Source: UBA11136 sp964482135
GTDB taxonomy: Bacteria; Pseudomonadota; Alphaproteobacteria; UBA11136
DNA: 58,076 nucleotides
Reading direction: 5' to 3'
Assembly (NCBI GenBank): GCA_964482135.1
Contig: CAYZWF010000011.1
Span: 1 to 58,076 of the forward strand
This document shows, piece by piece, positions 1 to 8,751 of the stretch; the first letter of the stretch is position 1, and the number at the start of each line of letters is the position of its first letter. Both the position numbers and the translations under genes were made by a program. The notes under the pieces were generated by a model, which saw only the letters and a list, made by a program, of their open reading frames with translations, was not told the origin of the DNA and ran no database searches.

Positions 1-34
1 TGACATTCATAAGGAAAATTCCTTATCTATGTCA
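1..34. repeat. Imperfect 34 bp inverted repeat at left edge
   Basis: Bases 1-34 are symmetric about 17/18. TGACAT (1-6) pairs with ATGTCA (29-34), and ATAAGGAA (9-16) pairs with TTCCTTAT (19-26). The only mismatches are two base pairs between the arms and the AA centre. It begins at base 1, so it may extend outside the window. It could be an operator, a transcript-end hairpin of an upstream gene or a remnant repeat. Confidence 0.6.
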
Positions 35-72
35 GCCCCTTTATATTTCCCGCTGATTTTTTAGTTTTCTTC

Positions 73-112
73 CCCGTTTCATGAACGGGTTCGCAGCCGC
101 CATCCGGCGGCT
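73..112. other. Two adjacent stem-loops before the YkuD gene
   Basis: CCCGTT (73-78) and AACGGG (84-89) form a 6 bp stem with a 5 nt loop. AGCCGCC (95-101) and GGCGGCT (106-112) form a 7 bp stem with a 4 nt loop. The second ends 11 nt before the ATG at 124, where no clear Shine-Dalgarno is seen, so it could affect translation initiation. Neither has a downstream T tract on the plus strand, so they are not typical intrinsic terminators. Confidence 0.5.
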
Positions 113-123
113 ATACTCCGGCC

Positions 124-651
124 ATGGATATTGTGGTCACCCCCGACGGGTTGGAAGCAACGACGGGCGCTCTGGTTCTCGGGGATTTTCGCTGTTGTTG
201 TTCGTTGGGGCGAAGCGGCGTCACCTCCGAAAAGCATGAAGGAGACGGCGCCACGCCCCTGGGGCGTTTTCCGCTGCGCCGGGTTTTATACCGTCCCGAC
301 CGCCTTGATCCACCGCGCTCGGCTCTTTCCGTCATGCCCCTGAAACCGGAGGACGGATGGTGTGATGACTCCGGCGATTCCCAATACAATCAACCCGTCA
401 TTCTTCCCTATGACGGACACTGCGAATCCTTGTGGCGCGAGGACGGGGCCTATGACGTGATCGTGGTGCTGGGCCATAACGATGCGCCCGTGGTTCCCCA
501 TGGGGGCAGCGCTATTTTTCTTCATCTGGCGACGCCCGGCTACTCCCCAACGGAGGGCTGTGTGGCCGTGACCCGGGGTGATCTTCTGGGACTACTCGCC
601 GCCGTGGAGCCCGAGACGGCTATGGAAATCCGGGCTTACGAAAAGAATTAG
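124..651 (+). CDS. L,D-transpeptidase-fold (YkuD) protein
   Basis: The 175-residue protein belongs to the YkuD/ErfK family, whose members cross-link peptidoglycan through a catalytic cysteine. The family core is visible: the LGRSGV and KHEGDGATPLG segments near residues 28-47, a histidine near 134 (FLHL) and the catalytic-type TEGCVAV with Cys146. No signal peptide or membrane segment is visible. Either export depends on a start further upstream or the protein works in the cytoplasm or on another substrate. Its stop overlaps the stop of the convergent yggS gene by 4 bp. Family assignment is firm; the in vivo substrate is inferred. Confidence 0.85.
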   Translation: MDIVVTPDGLEATTGALVLGDFRCCCSLGRSGVTSEKHEGDGATPLGRFPLRRVLYRPDRLDPPRSALSVMPLKPEDGWCDDSGDSQYNQPVILPYDGHCESLWREDGAYDVIVVLGHNDAPVVPHGGSAIFLHLATPGYSPTEGCVAVTRGDLLGLLAAVEPETAMEIRAYEKN

Positions 652-1358
652 GCAGCGCCCGGGTTAAGACGGGGGCCGAAGACCCCGGTACCCACACGCA
701 CATGGGTGGCCCCGAAGCGTACCGCGATGGCATAGTCACCGCTCATTCCCATGCTCAAAGAAGCCAGTCCGTTGCGGCGGGCGATCTCGTCGAGCAAAGC
801 GAAATGCAGCGAGGGTTCTTCGTCCTGGGGCGGGATGCACATGAGCCCCACCACCGGCAGCCCCAGATCATCGCGGCAGGCGGCGATAAGGGAATCGGCC
901 TCGGCGGGAAGAACGCCGGCCTTTTGCGGTTCCTCGCCGGTATTGACCTGGATCAGACAATCGGGCCGGCGGCCGCTTTTTTCCATGGCATCGGCCAGGG
1001 CGCGTCCCAGCTTCAACCGGTCCAGGCTTTCAATAACGTCGAACAGCTCCACGGCATCACGCGCCTTGTTGGTCTGCAGGGGCCCGATCAGATGCAGCAC
1101 GATGTCGGAGTGACTGTCTTTGAATTGCGGCCATTTGGCCTTGGCTTCCTGGACCCGGTTTTCGCCGAAGACCCGGTGGCCCGCCTCAAGGGCCTGGCGC
1201 ACTTTGTCTTCATCCTGGAGTTTTGATACCGCCACCAGTGTTACCGCCTTCGGGTCACGGTCCACGGCTTTTGCCGCGGCGGCGATTTCTTGCCTCACCG
1301 CCCGGAGGTTTTCAGGGATGGTGGCGGGAGACTCGGTTTGGGGTTTGCGTTCTGTCAT
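648..1358 (-). CDS. YggS/PROSC family PLP-homeostasis protein
   Basis: This is a 236-residue member of the YggS/PLPBP family, single-domain TIM-barrel proteins that bind pyridoxal phosphate and help maintain vitamin B6 and amino-acid homeostasis. The PLP lysine lies in VAVSK (Lys46), followed by the GENRVQE motif near 65-71, and HLIGPLQTNK is typical of the family. The frame is open further upstream to 1469, but the ATG at 1358 (MTERKPQ) gives the usual family length and removes an atypical Arg-rich leader. It diverges from the thiamine-phosphate-synthase-like gene. Confidence 0.9.
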   Translation of the reverse strand: MTERKPQTESPATIPENLRAVRQEIAAAAKAVDRDPKAVTLVAVSKLQDEDKVRQALEAGHRVFGENRVQEAKAKWPQFKDSHSDIVLHLIGPLQTNKARDAVELFDVIESLDRLKLGRALADAMEKSGRRPDCLIQVNTGEEPQKAGVLPAEADSLIAACRDDLGLPVVGLMCIPPQDEEPSLHFALLDEIARRNGLASLSMGMSGDYAIAVRFGATHVRVGTGVFGPRLNPGAA

Positions 1359-1467
1359 AACGTACGCACCATTACGAGGGGCGCTGCCGGACTGCAAGGA
1401 GAGAATGTAATGTCGCATCCTCCGCCAAATCGGTGAGAACGCCCGTAAACGGATAAAAAGAAAGCCC

Positions 1468-2220
1468 ATGACAGCAAGCTTTCACGGTTCATGTCAAAAG
1501 CTGGCACGTATCTCCGCCACCCTCCCGCGGCACAGCCGCGCGAAGAGTGGAGCGTATGGCATACGGGGGTTGCCTGAGGTCATTCTTCCTGGGGCCATTC
1601 TCATAGTGGACGAAAAATGCCGTACCGAAAGCCTTGCCGCCATCGCCGCCCTGCCCCGGGGCAGCGCCGTTCTTTTGCGCGATTACGGCAATCCTAAGCG
1701 CCGCTCCCTCGCCCGCGAACTGCTGAAATTGTGCCGCCGCCGGGGGCTTCGCCTGATTTTGGCCGCGGCGAACCGGAAAGATGTGGGCTTTGCCCTGCAT
1801 CTGGGTGTCCTGGGTGTTTGCGGCCTCCATCTGCCGCAAGCCGCGCTCTTTGCGCCGGCACGGATGATCGGGAGCCTGCGCCGATTCCCGCCCCAGTGGA
1901 GTCTCACCGCCAGCGTTCATTCCCGTTTTGCACTGGAGACGGCGTCACGCCTGGGGGTTCATGCGGCGCTGTTGTCCCCTGTTTTTCCCACCACCAGCCA
2001 TCCCGGCCGGGACGCGTTGGGTCCGTTGCGGTTTTCCCTGTTGGCGCGGGGCGCGCCACTCCCGGTCTATGCCCTGGGCGGCATCCATGCCGGCAACGCC
2101 CAGCGGCTCACCCACAGCGGCGCGGTGGGGATTGCCGCCATCGAGGGGTTCGCTCTTGAGGGGGGCGCCCTTGAGAGGAACCCCCTCGAGAGGGTTGCAA
2201 TCCCGCCGTCTTCGTCTTAA
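1468..2220 (+). CDS. Thiamine phosphate synthase family protein (ThiE/TenI-like)
   Basis: The TIM-barrel protein has up to 250 residues and resembles ThiE, which joins the HMP-PP and thiazole-phosphate precursors of thiamine. Family features are TASVHS near 150, LLSPVFPTTSHPG near 168-180 and the phosphate-binding YALGGI near 200. The N-terminal 30 residues are atypical, so the true start may be later. The C-terminal tail after AIEGFAL has an imperfect ALEGG/ALERN/LERV repeat outside the usual fold. No TPP riboswitch is recognisable upstream. Some alphaproteobacterial members differ at catalytic residues, so enzymatic activity is likely rather than certain. Confidence 0.75.
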   Translation: MTASFHGSCQKLARISATLPRHSRAKSGAYGIRGLPEVILPGAILIVDEKCRTESLAAIAALPRGSAVLLRDYGNPKRRSLARELLKLCRRRGLRLILAAANRKDVGFALHLGVLGVCGLHLPQAALFAPARMIGSLRRFPPQWSLTASVHSRFALETASRLGVHAALLSPVFPTTSHPGRDALGPLRFSLLARGAPLPVYALGGIHAGNAQRLTHSGAVGIAAIEGFALEGGALERNPLERVAIPPSSS

Positions 2221-2342
2221 TCGAAGGGTGCGGAGATGGTTCCGCGAGCGGGGGGTGATGGTGTGGCGTTCGGGATGCTTCCCCTCTATGATCCGGCTTC
2301 CGTTTGGGAACTTTTTTATTTACGGCCAGAGCGGTTCACAAG

Positions 2343-4946
2343 ATGACGCGCGATAATTCCAAGGAACGCTATAATTTCCGGGAAACGGAGACAAAATGGC
2401 AGCGTACCTGGGAAGAGGGCGCCTGTTTCGCCGTGGATGACGTGGCCACGGGTCCCAAATTTTATGTGCTCGAGATGTTTCCCTATCCCTCGGGCCGCAT
2501 CCATATGGGCCATGTGCGTAATTATACTTTGGGCGATGTGGTAGCGCGGTTCAAACGGGCGCAGGGGTTCAGCGTGCTGCACCCCATGGGCTGGGACGCC
2601 TTCGGCATGCCCGCCGAAAACGCGGCCATCGAAAACAAGGTGCCGCCGGGCCAGTGGACCAGGCACAACATCGAGAGCATGCGCGAACAGCTCAAATCCA
2701 TGGGGCTGTCCTATGACTGGTCGCGGGAGATCGCCACCTGTGATCCCGGCTATTACCGCTTTGAACAGAAAATGTTCCTCGATTTTCTTGCCAATGGCAT
2801 CGCCTATCGCAAGGAATCACTGGTCAACTGGGATCCCGTGGACCAGACGGTCCTCGCCAATGAACAGGTGGTGGATGGCTGTGGCTGGCGTTCGGGCGCA
2901 CCGGTGGAACGGCGCACATTGCATCAGTGGTTCCTGCGCATTACCGATTTCGCCGACGATCTTCTGGAGTCTCTGGAATCGCTGAAGGCTTGGCCCGATC
3001 AGGTGCGGCTGATGCAGGAGAAATGGATCGGCCGCTCAGAAGGCGCTCATGTGCTGTTCGCCATCGAAGGGCGTGATGACAGGCTCAAGGTCTTCACCAC
3101 CCGCCCCGACACCCTGTTCGGGGCCTCGTTCTGCGCCATGGCGCCGGATCATCCCCTGGCCGCGGAACTCGCCGCAAATGACAAGCAACTATCTGAATTC
3201 ATTGAGAAATGTCAGGCTATGGGGACCAGCGAGGCGGTCATCGAAGCGGCCGAGAAAGAAGGTTACGATACCGGAATAAAAATCACCCATCCCTTCGTCG
3301 AGGGCAAGACCCTGCCCCTTTATGTGGCCAACTTCGTGTTGATGGAATACGGCAGCGGCGCCATTTTCGGCTGTCCCGCCCATGACCAGCGTGATCTGGA
3401 ATTCGCCCGCAAATACGATCTGCCGGTGATTCCCGTGGTCTCACCCGACGGCAAACCCTTCGAGATCGAGGACACGGCCGCAGCCGGTGACGGCGTCCTG
3501 ATGGAGTCGGGCTTTCTCAACGGGCTGAAGAAAGACGACGCCATCGCGGCGGCCACCAAGCGTCTCTCCGAAGCCGGCCAGGGTGAAGCCGTTACCTTGT
3601 ACCGCCTTCGCGATTGGGGGGTTTCGCGCCAGCGCTATTGGGGTTGTCCCATCCCCGTGATTCACTGTGAGACATGTGGAATCGTGCCGGTGCCCGAATC
3701 CGACCTTCCGGTGACCCTGCCCGAGGACGTTTCCTTCGACCAGCCCGGCAACCCGCTGGAACATCACCCCAGCTGGAAGGATGTGGACTGTCCGCAATGC
3801 GGCAAGCCGGCGCGGCGGGAAACCGATACCTTCGACACATTTTTCGAATCTTCCTGGTATTTCGCCCGCTTTTGCTCGCCCCATGCCGAGACCGCCTTCG
3901 ATGCAGAGGCCGCGCAGTACTGGATGCCGGTGGACCAGTATATCGGCGGCATCGAACACGCCGTCCTGCATCTTCTCTATTCCCGCTTCTTCACCCGCGC
4001 GCTTCTTAAATGCGGCTATGGCGGGGTCAAGGAACCCTTCACCGGCCTCTTGACCCAGGGCATGGTCTGTCACGAAACCTATCGCGACGAGGCGGGGGAC
4101 TGGCTTTTTCCCGACGAGGTCAGCCACCAAGACGGCGGCGCTCTGGTAAAGATTTCCGACACCTCCCCCGTCACCGCCGGCCGCGTGGAGAAAATGAGCA
4201 AATCGCGCAAGAATGTGGTCGACCCCGCCGCCATCATCGAAGAATACGGCGCCGATACGGCGCGGCTCTTCATGTTGTCGGACAGCCCGCCCGAGCGCGA
4301 CCTTGAATGGTCGGATACCGGCGTGGAGGGGGTCTGGCGTTATCTCAACAAGCTGTGGCGCATGATGACCGAGCCGCCGCTTCCCCTGGCCGCTGTGGAT
4401 GCCGAAACACCCGGCGACATCGCTGGCGCGGCGCTGCAGACCCGGCGCCTGACCCACAAGACCATCGCCGCCGTTACCGCCGATCTCGAAGGGTTTCGCT
4501 TTAACCGCGCGGTGGCGAGAATACGCGAGCTGACCAATCATCTTTTCGCCCTGGAGACTGGTGGCGAGGCCGGTGACGGTGAGGGAAGCGACGCGGCGTC
4601 ACGGGGCTGGGTGCTGCGCGAGGGTTACGAAGCGGTGGCCCGGCTGCTTGCTCCCATGACGCCCCATCTGGCGGAAGAACTCTGGGCCCTTCTCGGTCAT
4701 GGCGAAAACCTCGTGGCCGGCCCCTGGCCCGAGGCCGATCCCGGTCTTATCGTCGATGAGGAAGTGACGGTGGCGGTACAGGTCAACGGCAAGCTCCGCG
4801 CCACCATCCAGCTGCCCCGCGATACCGGCCAGGAGGCGGCCGAATCGGCGGCGCTGGAATTACCGGAAGTTTCGCGCGTGTTGGGTGACAAGCCGGTGCG
4901 CCGTGTTATCGTGGTCGCTAACAGGATTATCAATGTGGTGGCTTAA
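2343..4946 (+). CDS. leuS: Leucyl-tRNA synthetase
   Basis: This 867-residue class I aminoacyl-tRNA synthetase charges tRNA-Leu in the cytoplasm. The HIGH-type motif is HMGH (residues 54-57) inside FPYPSGRIHMGHVRNY. The large CP1 editing insertion covers roughly 220-400, and the KMSKS loop is near 617-621. The C-terminal anticodon-binding region ends in VVANRIINVVA. The open frame begins at 2304, but the ATG at 2343 (MTRDNSKERYNF) matches the family N-terminus. Its last 14 bp overlap lptE, so leuS, lptE and holA are probably co-transcribed. Confidence 0.97.
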   Translation: MTRDNSKERYNFRETETKWQRTWEEGACFAVDDVATGPKFYVLEMFPYPSGRIHMGHVRNYTLGDVVARFKRAQGFSVLHPMGWDAFGMPAENAAIENKVPPGQWTRHNIESMREQLKSMGLSYDWSREIATCDPGYYRFEQKMFLDFLANGIAYRKESLVNWDPVDQTVLANEQVVDGCGWRSGAPVERRTLHQWFLRITDFADDLLESLESLKAWPDQVRLMQEKWIGRSEGAHVLFAIEGRDDRLKVFTTRPDTLFGASFCAMAPDHPLAAELAANDKQLSEFIEKCQAMGTSEAVIEAAEKEGYDTGIKITHPFVEGKTLPLYVANFVLMEYGSGAIFGCPAHDQRDLEFARKYDLPVIPVVSPDGKPFEIEDTAAAGDGVLMESGFLNGLKKDDAIAAATKRLSEAGQGEAVTLYRLRDWGVSRQRYWGCPIPVIHCETCGIVPVPESDLPVTLPEDVSFDQPGNPLEHHPSWKDVDCPQCGKPARRETDTFDTFFESSWYFARFCSPHAETAFDAEAAQYWMPVDQYIGGIEHAVLHLLYSRFFTRALLKCGYGGVKEPFTGLLTQGMVCHETYRDEAGDWLFPDEVSHQDGGALVKISDTSPVTAGRVEKMSKSRKNVVDPAAIIEEYGADTARLFMLSDSPPERDLEWSDTGVEGVWRYLNKLWRMMTEPPLPLAAVDAETPGDIAGAALQTRRLTHKTIAAVTADLEGFRFNRAVARIRELTNHLFALETGGEAGDGEGSDAASRGWVLREGYEAVARLLAPMTPHLAEELWALLGHGENLVAGPWPEADPGLIVDEEVTVAVQVNGKLRATIQLPRDTGQEAAESAALELPEVSRVLGDKPVRRVIVVANRIINVVA

Positions 4947-5550
4947 ACATTTTCCCCGGACCTTGTCCTTGCTGGTCCTTGTGGCGCTGCTTTCAGGTTG
5001 CAGTTTCCGTCCCCTTTACCTCAAAGGCAAGCAGAACCCCCAGCCCGAACTGGCGGCCATAGATGTCCGCCCTATTGTCGACCGCGAAGGACAGATATTA
5101 AGAAATCTGCTGCTCGACCGGTTGACGCCTAAAGGGTCGTCCGCAGACCCGGTTTATGTTTTGGATGTTTCCGTCGAATCTTCCATCAGGAGCCTGGGTA
5201 TCCGCCGCAACGACCGGGCCACGCGAGCGTTGCTGAGGGTTTCCGCCATATACTCGCTGCGCAGAAAACAGGACAGCGCCCAGCTTTTTAACGGCGCCAG
5301 CCATGCCGACAGCGGCTACGACATTCTTGATTCCGATTTCGCCACTCTGGTGGCGGAAAAGGATGCCCTGCAGCATTCGCTGGAGGCCATCGCCCAGGAT
5401 ATCAAGCTGCGTCTTTCTTTCCTTTTTTCCAGCGACCCCGGAGGCAACAAGGCCGCAAGGAAGTACTGGATCAGACAGAAAAAAGAAAAGGAAGAAAAGC
5501 GAAGGCTCGAGGAAGAGCGCCTGCAACGGGAGGGAGACAGAGCGCGGTGA
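4933..5550 (+). CDS. lptE: LPS-assembly lipoprotein LptE
   Basis: The 205-residue product is a lipoprotein. A hydrophobic signal (residues 8-21) ends in the lipobox LLSGC with Cys23 as the lipidated residue. LptE plugs the LptD barrel in the outer membrane for delivery of lipopolysaccharide. Sequence conservation in this family is weak, and the call rests on the lipobox followed by SFRPLYL and on its place between leuS and holA, the usual alphaproteobacterial order. The C-terminus is a highly charged Lys/Glu/Arg helix (about 175-205). The start is the ATG inside the end of leuS. Confidence 0.88.
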   Translation: MWWLKHFPRTLSLLVLVALLSGCSFRPLYLKGKQNPQPELAAIDVRPIVDREGQILRNLLLDRLTPKGSSADPVYVLDVSVESSIRSLGIRRNDRATRALLRVSAIYSLRRKQDSAQLFNGASHADSGYDILDSDFATLVAEKDALQHSLEAIAQDIKLRLSFLFSSDPGGNKAARKYWIRQKKEKEEKRRLEEERLQREGDRAR

Positions 5551-5580
5551 CGCGACCGGGAGCCAGCTGGGGACCACGCC

Positions 5581-6630
5581 ATGAAAATTAAACCGGCCCA
5601 GATTGCCGCTTTTATGCGCCAGCCCGACGGCGCCGTTCGGGCGATTCTGGTCTACGGACCCGATGGCGGGCTGGTTCGCGAACGCGCCAAAACCCTCGCC
5701 CGCAACGTGTTGGGAGACGACCCGGAGGATCCCTTCCGCTGTGTCACGCTTTACGGTGAAACTATCGCCGCTGATCCGGCGCGCCTGGCCGACGAAGCCG
5801 CGGCGCTGTCCCTGACCGGGGGGCGGCGCGTGGTCCTTATCCGCGAGGCGGGCGATAGTGTGGCCGCCGTATTCAAATCCTTTCTGTCGGAGCCGGTGGG
5901 CGATTCCCTGGTCATTGCCGAAGGCGGAGAACTCGCCAAGCGATCCACTCTGCGCAAGGCCTTCGAGGAGTCCCCTGCCGCCGCCGCCCTTCCCTGTTAC
6001 AGCGACGAAGGGGCCGGGCTGGTGGGAATTATCGAGGAAACCCTGCGCGGCCAGGGTGTTTCCGTTTCAAGAGAGGCGTGCGCCTATCTTTCCCGTTCGC
6101 TGGGGTCGGACCGGAGTATTACCCGCACCGAGCTCATCAAGCTCGCCCTTTACGTGGGCGACAAGGGCACGGTGGAGCTAGACGACGCCATGGCCTGTAC
6201 CGCCGACAGCTCCGCCCTGTCGCTGGATGACGTGGCCAACGCCGTGGGCAGCGGCGATGTGGCGTTGTTGGAGAAAAGCCTGGAGCGTGTTTTTCTCGAA
6301 GGCGTTTCTCCCATTCAATTATTCCGCTGGACCGCCGGTCATTTTCGCCGCCTGCATTTCGTGGGTGGTCAGATGGCCCAGGGGATGACCGCCGACGGCG
6401 CCATGGCCAAGCTGCGGCCGCCTTTGTTTTTCAAGGTAAAGGACAGGTTTCGTTCGCAACTTCGCATGTGGCCGCCGGAACGGGCCTCGGGCGCCCTGGA
6501 GCGGCTGACCGATGCCGAGCGCGACTGCAAGACCACGGGTTTTCCCGCGCAAACCATCTGTCATCGCACGCTGTTGGCGCTGGCGGCTTCGGTTCGTCCG
6601 GCGTCACGACCCACGCAGAGGGCGAGGTAA
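5581..6630 (+). CDS. holA: DNA polymerase III subunit delta
   Basis: The 349-residue clamp-loader subunit is the wrench that opens the beta clamp when the loader places it on primed DNA. The N-terminal AAA+-like domain begins MKIKPAQIAAFM, with VYGPDGGLVRERA near 21-33. Delta subunits lack a functional Walker A, as here. The C-terminal collar domain contains the helical SPIQLFRWTAGHFRRLHFV stretch. It lies 30 bp after lptE and converges on the acidic protein gene. Confidence 0.93.
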   Translation: MKIKPAQIAAFMRQPDGAVRAILVYGPDGGLVRERAKTLARNVLGDDPEDPFRCVTLYGETIAADPARLADEAAALSLTGGRRVVLIREAGDSVAAVFKSFLSEPVGDSLVIAEGGELAKRSTLRKAFEESPAAAALPCYSDEGAGLVGIIEETLRGQGVSVSREACAYLSRSLGSDRSITRTELIKLALYVGDKGTVELDDAMACTADSSALSLDDVANAVGSGDVALLEKSLERVFLEGVSPIQLFRWTAGHFRRLHFVGGQMAQGMTADGAMAKLRPPLFFKVKDRFRSQLRMWPPERASGALERLTDAERDCKTTGFPAQTICHRTLLALAASVRPASRPTQRAR

Positions 6631-6643
6631 AAAACCCTTTGGG

Positions 6644-6994
6644 TCAGCTTTCTTCGGAGGGCGTCTCGGCGGACTCTTCCCCGCCAGCCGGTTCTTCGCC
6701 CGCTTCCTCTTCCTCCACGGAATCCAGATCCATGCTCGAATAGGTAGCCTCGCCGGAGTCTTCTTCGGGCGGGGCGGGCTCTTCGGCAGCGGCTTCTTCG
6801 GCAGCAGGCTCTTCAGCAACGGCTTCGGTAAGTTCCTGGTCCGCCGCCTCTTCCGCGGGCATCTCCTCGGCAGCAGCTTCTTCAACTCCGATGTCGAGAG
6901 GCTCCGGTTCTGTGGAAGCGGCTTCCGCCTCTTCCGTCATGGCCGGAGTTTCTTCGGCAGCTGTTTCCGGCGCCGTCTCCATGTCCATGTCCAT
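6644..6994 (-). CDS. Acidic Glu/Ala-rich low-complexity protein downstream of parB
   Basis: This 116-residue frame starts 18 nt after the parB stop, on the same strand. It is made mostly of Glu, Ala, Pro and Thr (AAAEEP and AAEEPAA-type runs), with almost no basic residue, so it should be very acidic and probably disordered. It has no signal peptide, membrane helix, Cys or recognisable domain. The start chosen is the first ATG of the repeated MDMDM. Spacing suggests co-transcription with parA-parB. I do not recognise a family; it could be a lineage-specific partner of the segregation machinery or a spurious GC-rich frame. Confidence 0.5.
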   Translation of the reverse strand: MDMDMETAPETAAEETPAMTEEAEAASTEPEPLDIGVEEAAAEEMPAEEAADQELTEAVAEEPAAEEAAAEEPAPPEEDSGEATYSSMDLDSVEEEEAGEEPAGGEESAETPSEES

Positions 6995-7012
6995 ATCTAT
7001 TCCGGCATCTGT

Positions 7013-7945
7013 TTAGGCACCCATATCGGGAGGCGCCAGCGCGCCTTCTTCTTCGCCACCTCTATGGCTGAGGCGCTCGAGAATATCTTCCAGCTGTTCC
7101 AGACTCTGATAGTGGACCACCAGGCGGCCGCCCTTGCCCTCGCGATAGCTAATGGAAACGGCAAGCCCCAGAAGCGCCGTCATTTCCCGCTCCAGAGCCA
7201 GCGTGTCGGAATCTTTTTCCGCCGCCGCCTTATCCTTCTTGGGCCGGGCTCTTTTGTTTCCCGACTGAACCAGGGCTTCGGTCTGACGCACATTGAGGCC
7301 TTTTTTCACCACCTGTTTGGCCAGGGTCTCGCTTTTTTCCGCCCCCGCCAGGGCGCGGGCATGACCGGCGCTGAGTTCGCCCTTGTCCACCAGCGCCTTG
7401 ACGCTGTCGGGAAGGCCCAGCAGGCGAAGCATGTTGGCCACATGGCTGCGGCTTTTGCCTACTGTCTTGGCGAGGTCTTCCTGGGTGTTTGAAAATTCGT
7501 CGATCAGGCGCTGGTAGCCCTCGGCTTCCTCCAGGGGATTGAGATCCTGGCGTTGGAGATTTTCCACCAAGGCGATTTCCAGGGCTTCGCCATCACTGAG
7601 GTCTTTGATGATGACGGAAATTTCGTGAAGTTCCGCCTTCTGCGCCGCCCGCCAGCGCCGTTCGCCGGCGATGATTTCATAGGCCATGGGCTTGTCGGGA
7701 TGGCGCCGCACCAGGATGGGCTGGATGATCCCCTGTTTCCTGATGGACTCCACCAGGCCCGAGATTTCCGCCTCGTCGAAGACCCGCCGCGGCTGGAATC
7801 TTCCGGGATGGACGAATTCGATGGGAACGGTCTTGGTCAGGCGTACCCGGTCCAGTTCGGCGTAATATTCCTCGTCATCGCCAAGCAGCGCCGAGAGGCC
7901 CTTGCCTAATTTGCGTTTCTTGCCTTCACCGTTTTCCGTGCTCAT
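7013..7945 (-). CDS. parB: Chromosome-partitioning protein ParB
   Basis: The 310-residue ParB is a CTP-dependent DNA clamp that loads at parS and spreads around the origin region. The N-terminal ParB/Srx domain holds GERRWRA (residues 94-100, the CTP-binding region) after QPRRVFDEAE. The helix-turn-helix that reads parS is near 154-180 (TVGKSRSHVANMLRL). A Lys/Arg linker (about 225-245) leads to the C-terminal dimer domain. It begins directly after parA, with no gap. Three parS matches lie 1.4-3.7 kb upstream in the same operon region. Confidence 0.97.
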   Translation of the reverse strand: MSTENGEGKKRKLGKGLSALLGDDEEYYAELDRVRLTKTVPIEFVHPGRFQPRRVFDEAEISGLVESIRKQGIIQPILVRRHPDKPMAYEIIAGERRWRAAQKAELHEISVIIKDLSDGEALEIALVENLQRQDLNPLEEAEGYQRLIDEFSNTQEDLAKTVGKSRSHVANMLRLLGLPDSVKALVDKGELSAGHARALAGAEKSETLAKQVVKKGLNVRQTEALVQSGNKRARPKKDKAAAEKDSDTLALEREMTALLGLAVSISYREGKGGRLVVHYQSLEQLEDILERLSHRGGEEEGALAPPDMGA

Positions 7946-8737
7946 CTACTGAACTCCGAAGGTGGATTCCCGCCGCAACATTTCGCCGGCGAGATGAATA
8001 TAGGCTTCACTGCCGGCGCATTGATGATCATAGAGCAGTACCGGCTTGCCATGGGAGGGCGCTTCCGAGACCCGGACGTTCCTGGGTATGACCGTTTCAT
8101 AGACTTTGTCGCCAAGATGCTCGCGAACGTCTTCCGCTACCTGACCACACAGGTTGTTGCGTCTGTCATACATGGTCAACACAATACCTTGTAGTTCGAG
8201 AGAAGGATTGAGGCCTTTCTTCACCCGCTCCACGGTGCGCATTAAATGACTCAGCCCCTCGAGGGCATAGAATTCGCACTGCAAAGGCACCAAAACCGTG
8301 TGGGCAGCGGTCAAAGCATTCAAGGTGAGGAAGCCCAGGGCCGGAGGACAGTCGATCAGCACGTAATCATAGTCGCCGATGGCGTGGGCGATGGCGTTAC
8401 GGAGGCGAAATTCGCGTTCAGGCAAATCCACCATTTCAATCTCCGCACCCGAGAGATCGATATTGGAGGGAACAATGTGGAGGCCGGGCACGAAAGACGC
8501 CGCTGTTGCCCGTTCCAGCGTCTCTTCGCGGATCAGGAGATCATAGCTGCTGAGCTGTCTGTCCTTATGTCCGAGGCCGAGCCCGGTGCTGGCGTTGCCC
8601 TGGGGGTCGAGATCGATGACCAGGACCCGCTTGCCGGCGGCGGCCATGGCCGTTGCCAAGTTAATGGTGGTGGTGGTTTTGCCCACCCCGCCCTTTTGGT
8701 TGACGATCGCCATGGTCTGCGTTGGCTGGTACACCAT
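7946..8737 (-). CDS. parA: Chromosome-partitioning ATPase ParA (Soj)
   Basis: This 263-residue deviant-Walker ATPase forms an ATP-dependent gradient on the nucleoid and moves ParB-parS complexes. The P-loop KGGVGKT is at residues 15-21, with VLIDCPPALGFLTLNAL as the Walker B/switch region. An ATG at 8755 overlaps the rsmG stop as ATGA. The second ATG at 8737 is preceded by AGAGGTGGCAAC, a good Shine-Dalgarno at proper spacing, so 8737 is preferred. It is directly followed by parB. Confidence 0.95.
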   Translation of the reverse strand: MVYQPTQTMAIVNQKGGVGKTTTTINLATAMAAAGKRVLVIDLDPQGNASTGLGLGHKDRQLSSYDLLIREETLERATAASFVPGLHIVPSNIDLSGAEIEMVDLPEREFRLRNAIAHAIGDYDYVLIDCPPALGFLTLNALTAAHTVLVPLQCEFYALEGLSHLMRTVERVKKGLNPSLELQGIVLTMYDRRNNLCGQVAEDVREHLGDKVYETVIPRNVRVSEAPSHGKPVLLYDHQCAGSEAYIHLAGEMLRRESTFGVQ

Positions 8738-8751
8738 GTTGCCACCTCTTT

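Noticed and set aside
1359..1467. TPP riboswitch before the thiamine-phosphate-synthase-like gene
   Set aside because: The conserved TPP-riboswitch segments (CTGAGA and the ACCTGA region) are absent.
6512..7492. 326-codon plus-strand frame rich in Phe, Gly and Ser
   Set aside because: It is the reverse reading of the Glu/Ala-rich protein and parB; no signal or domain.
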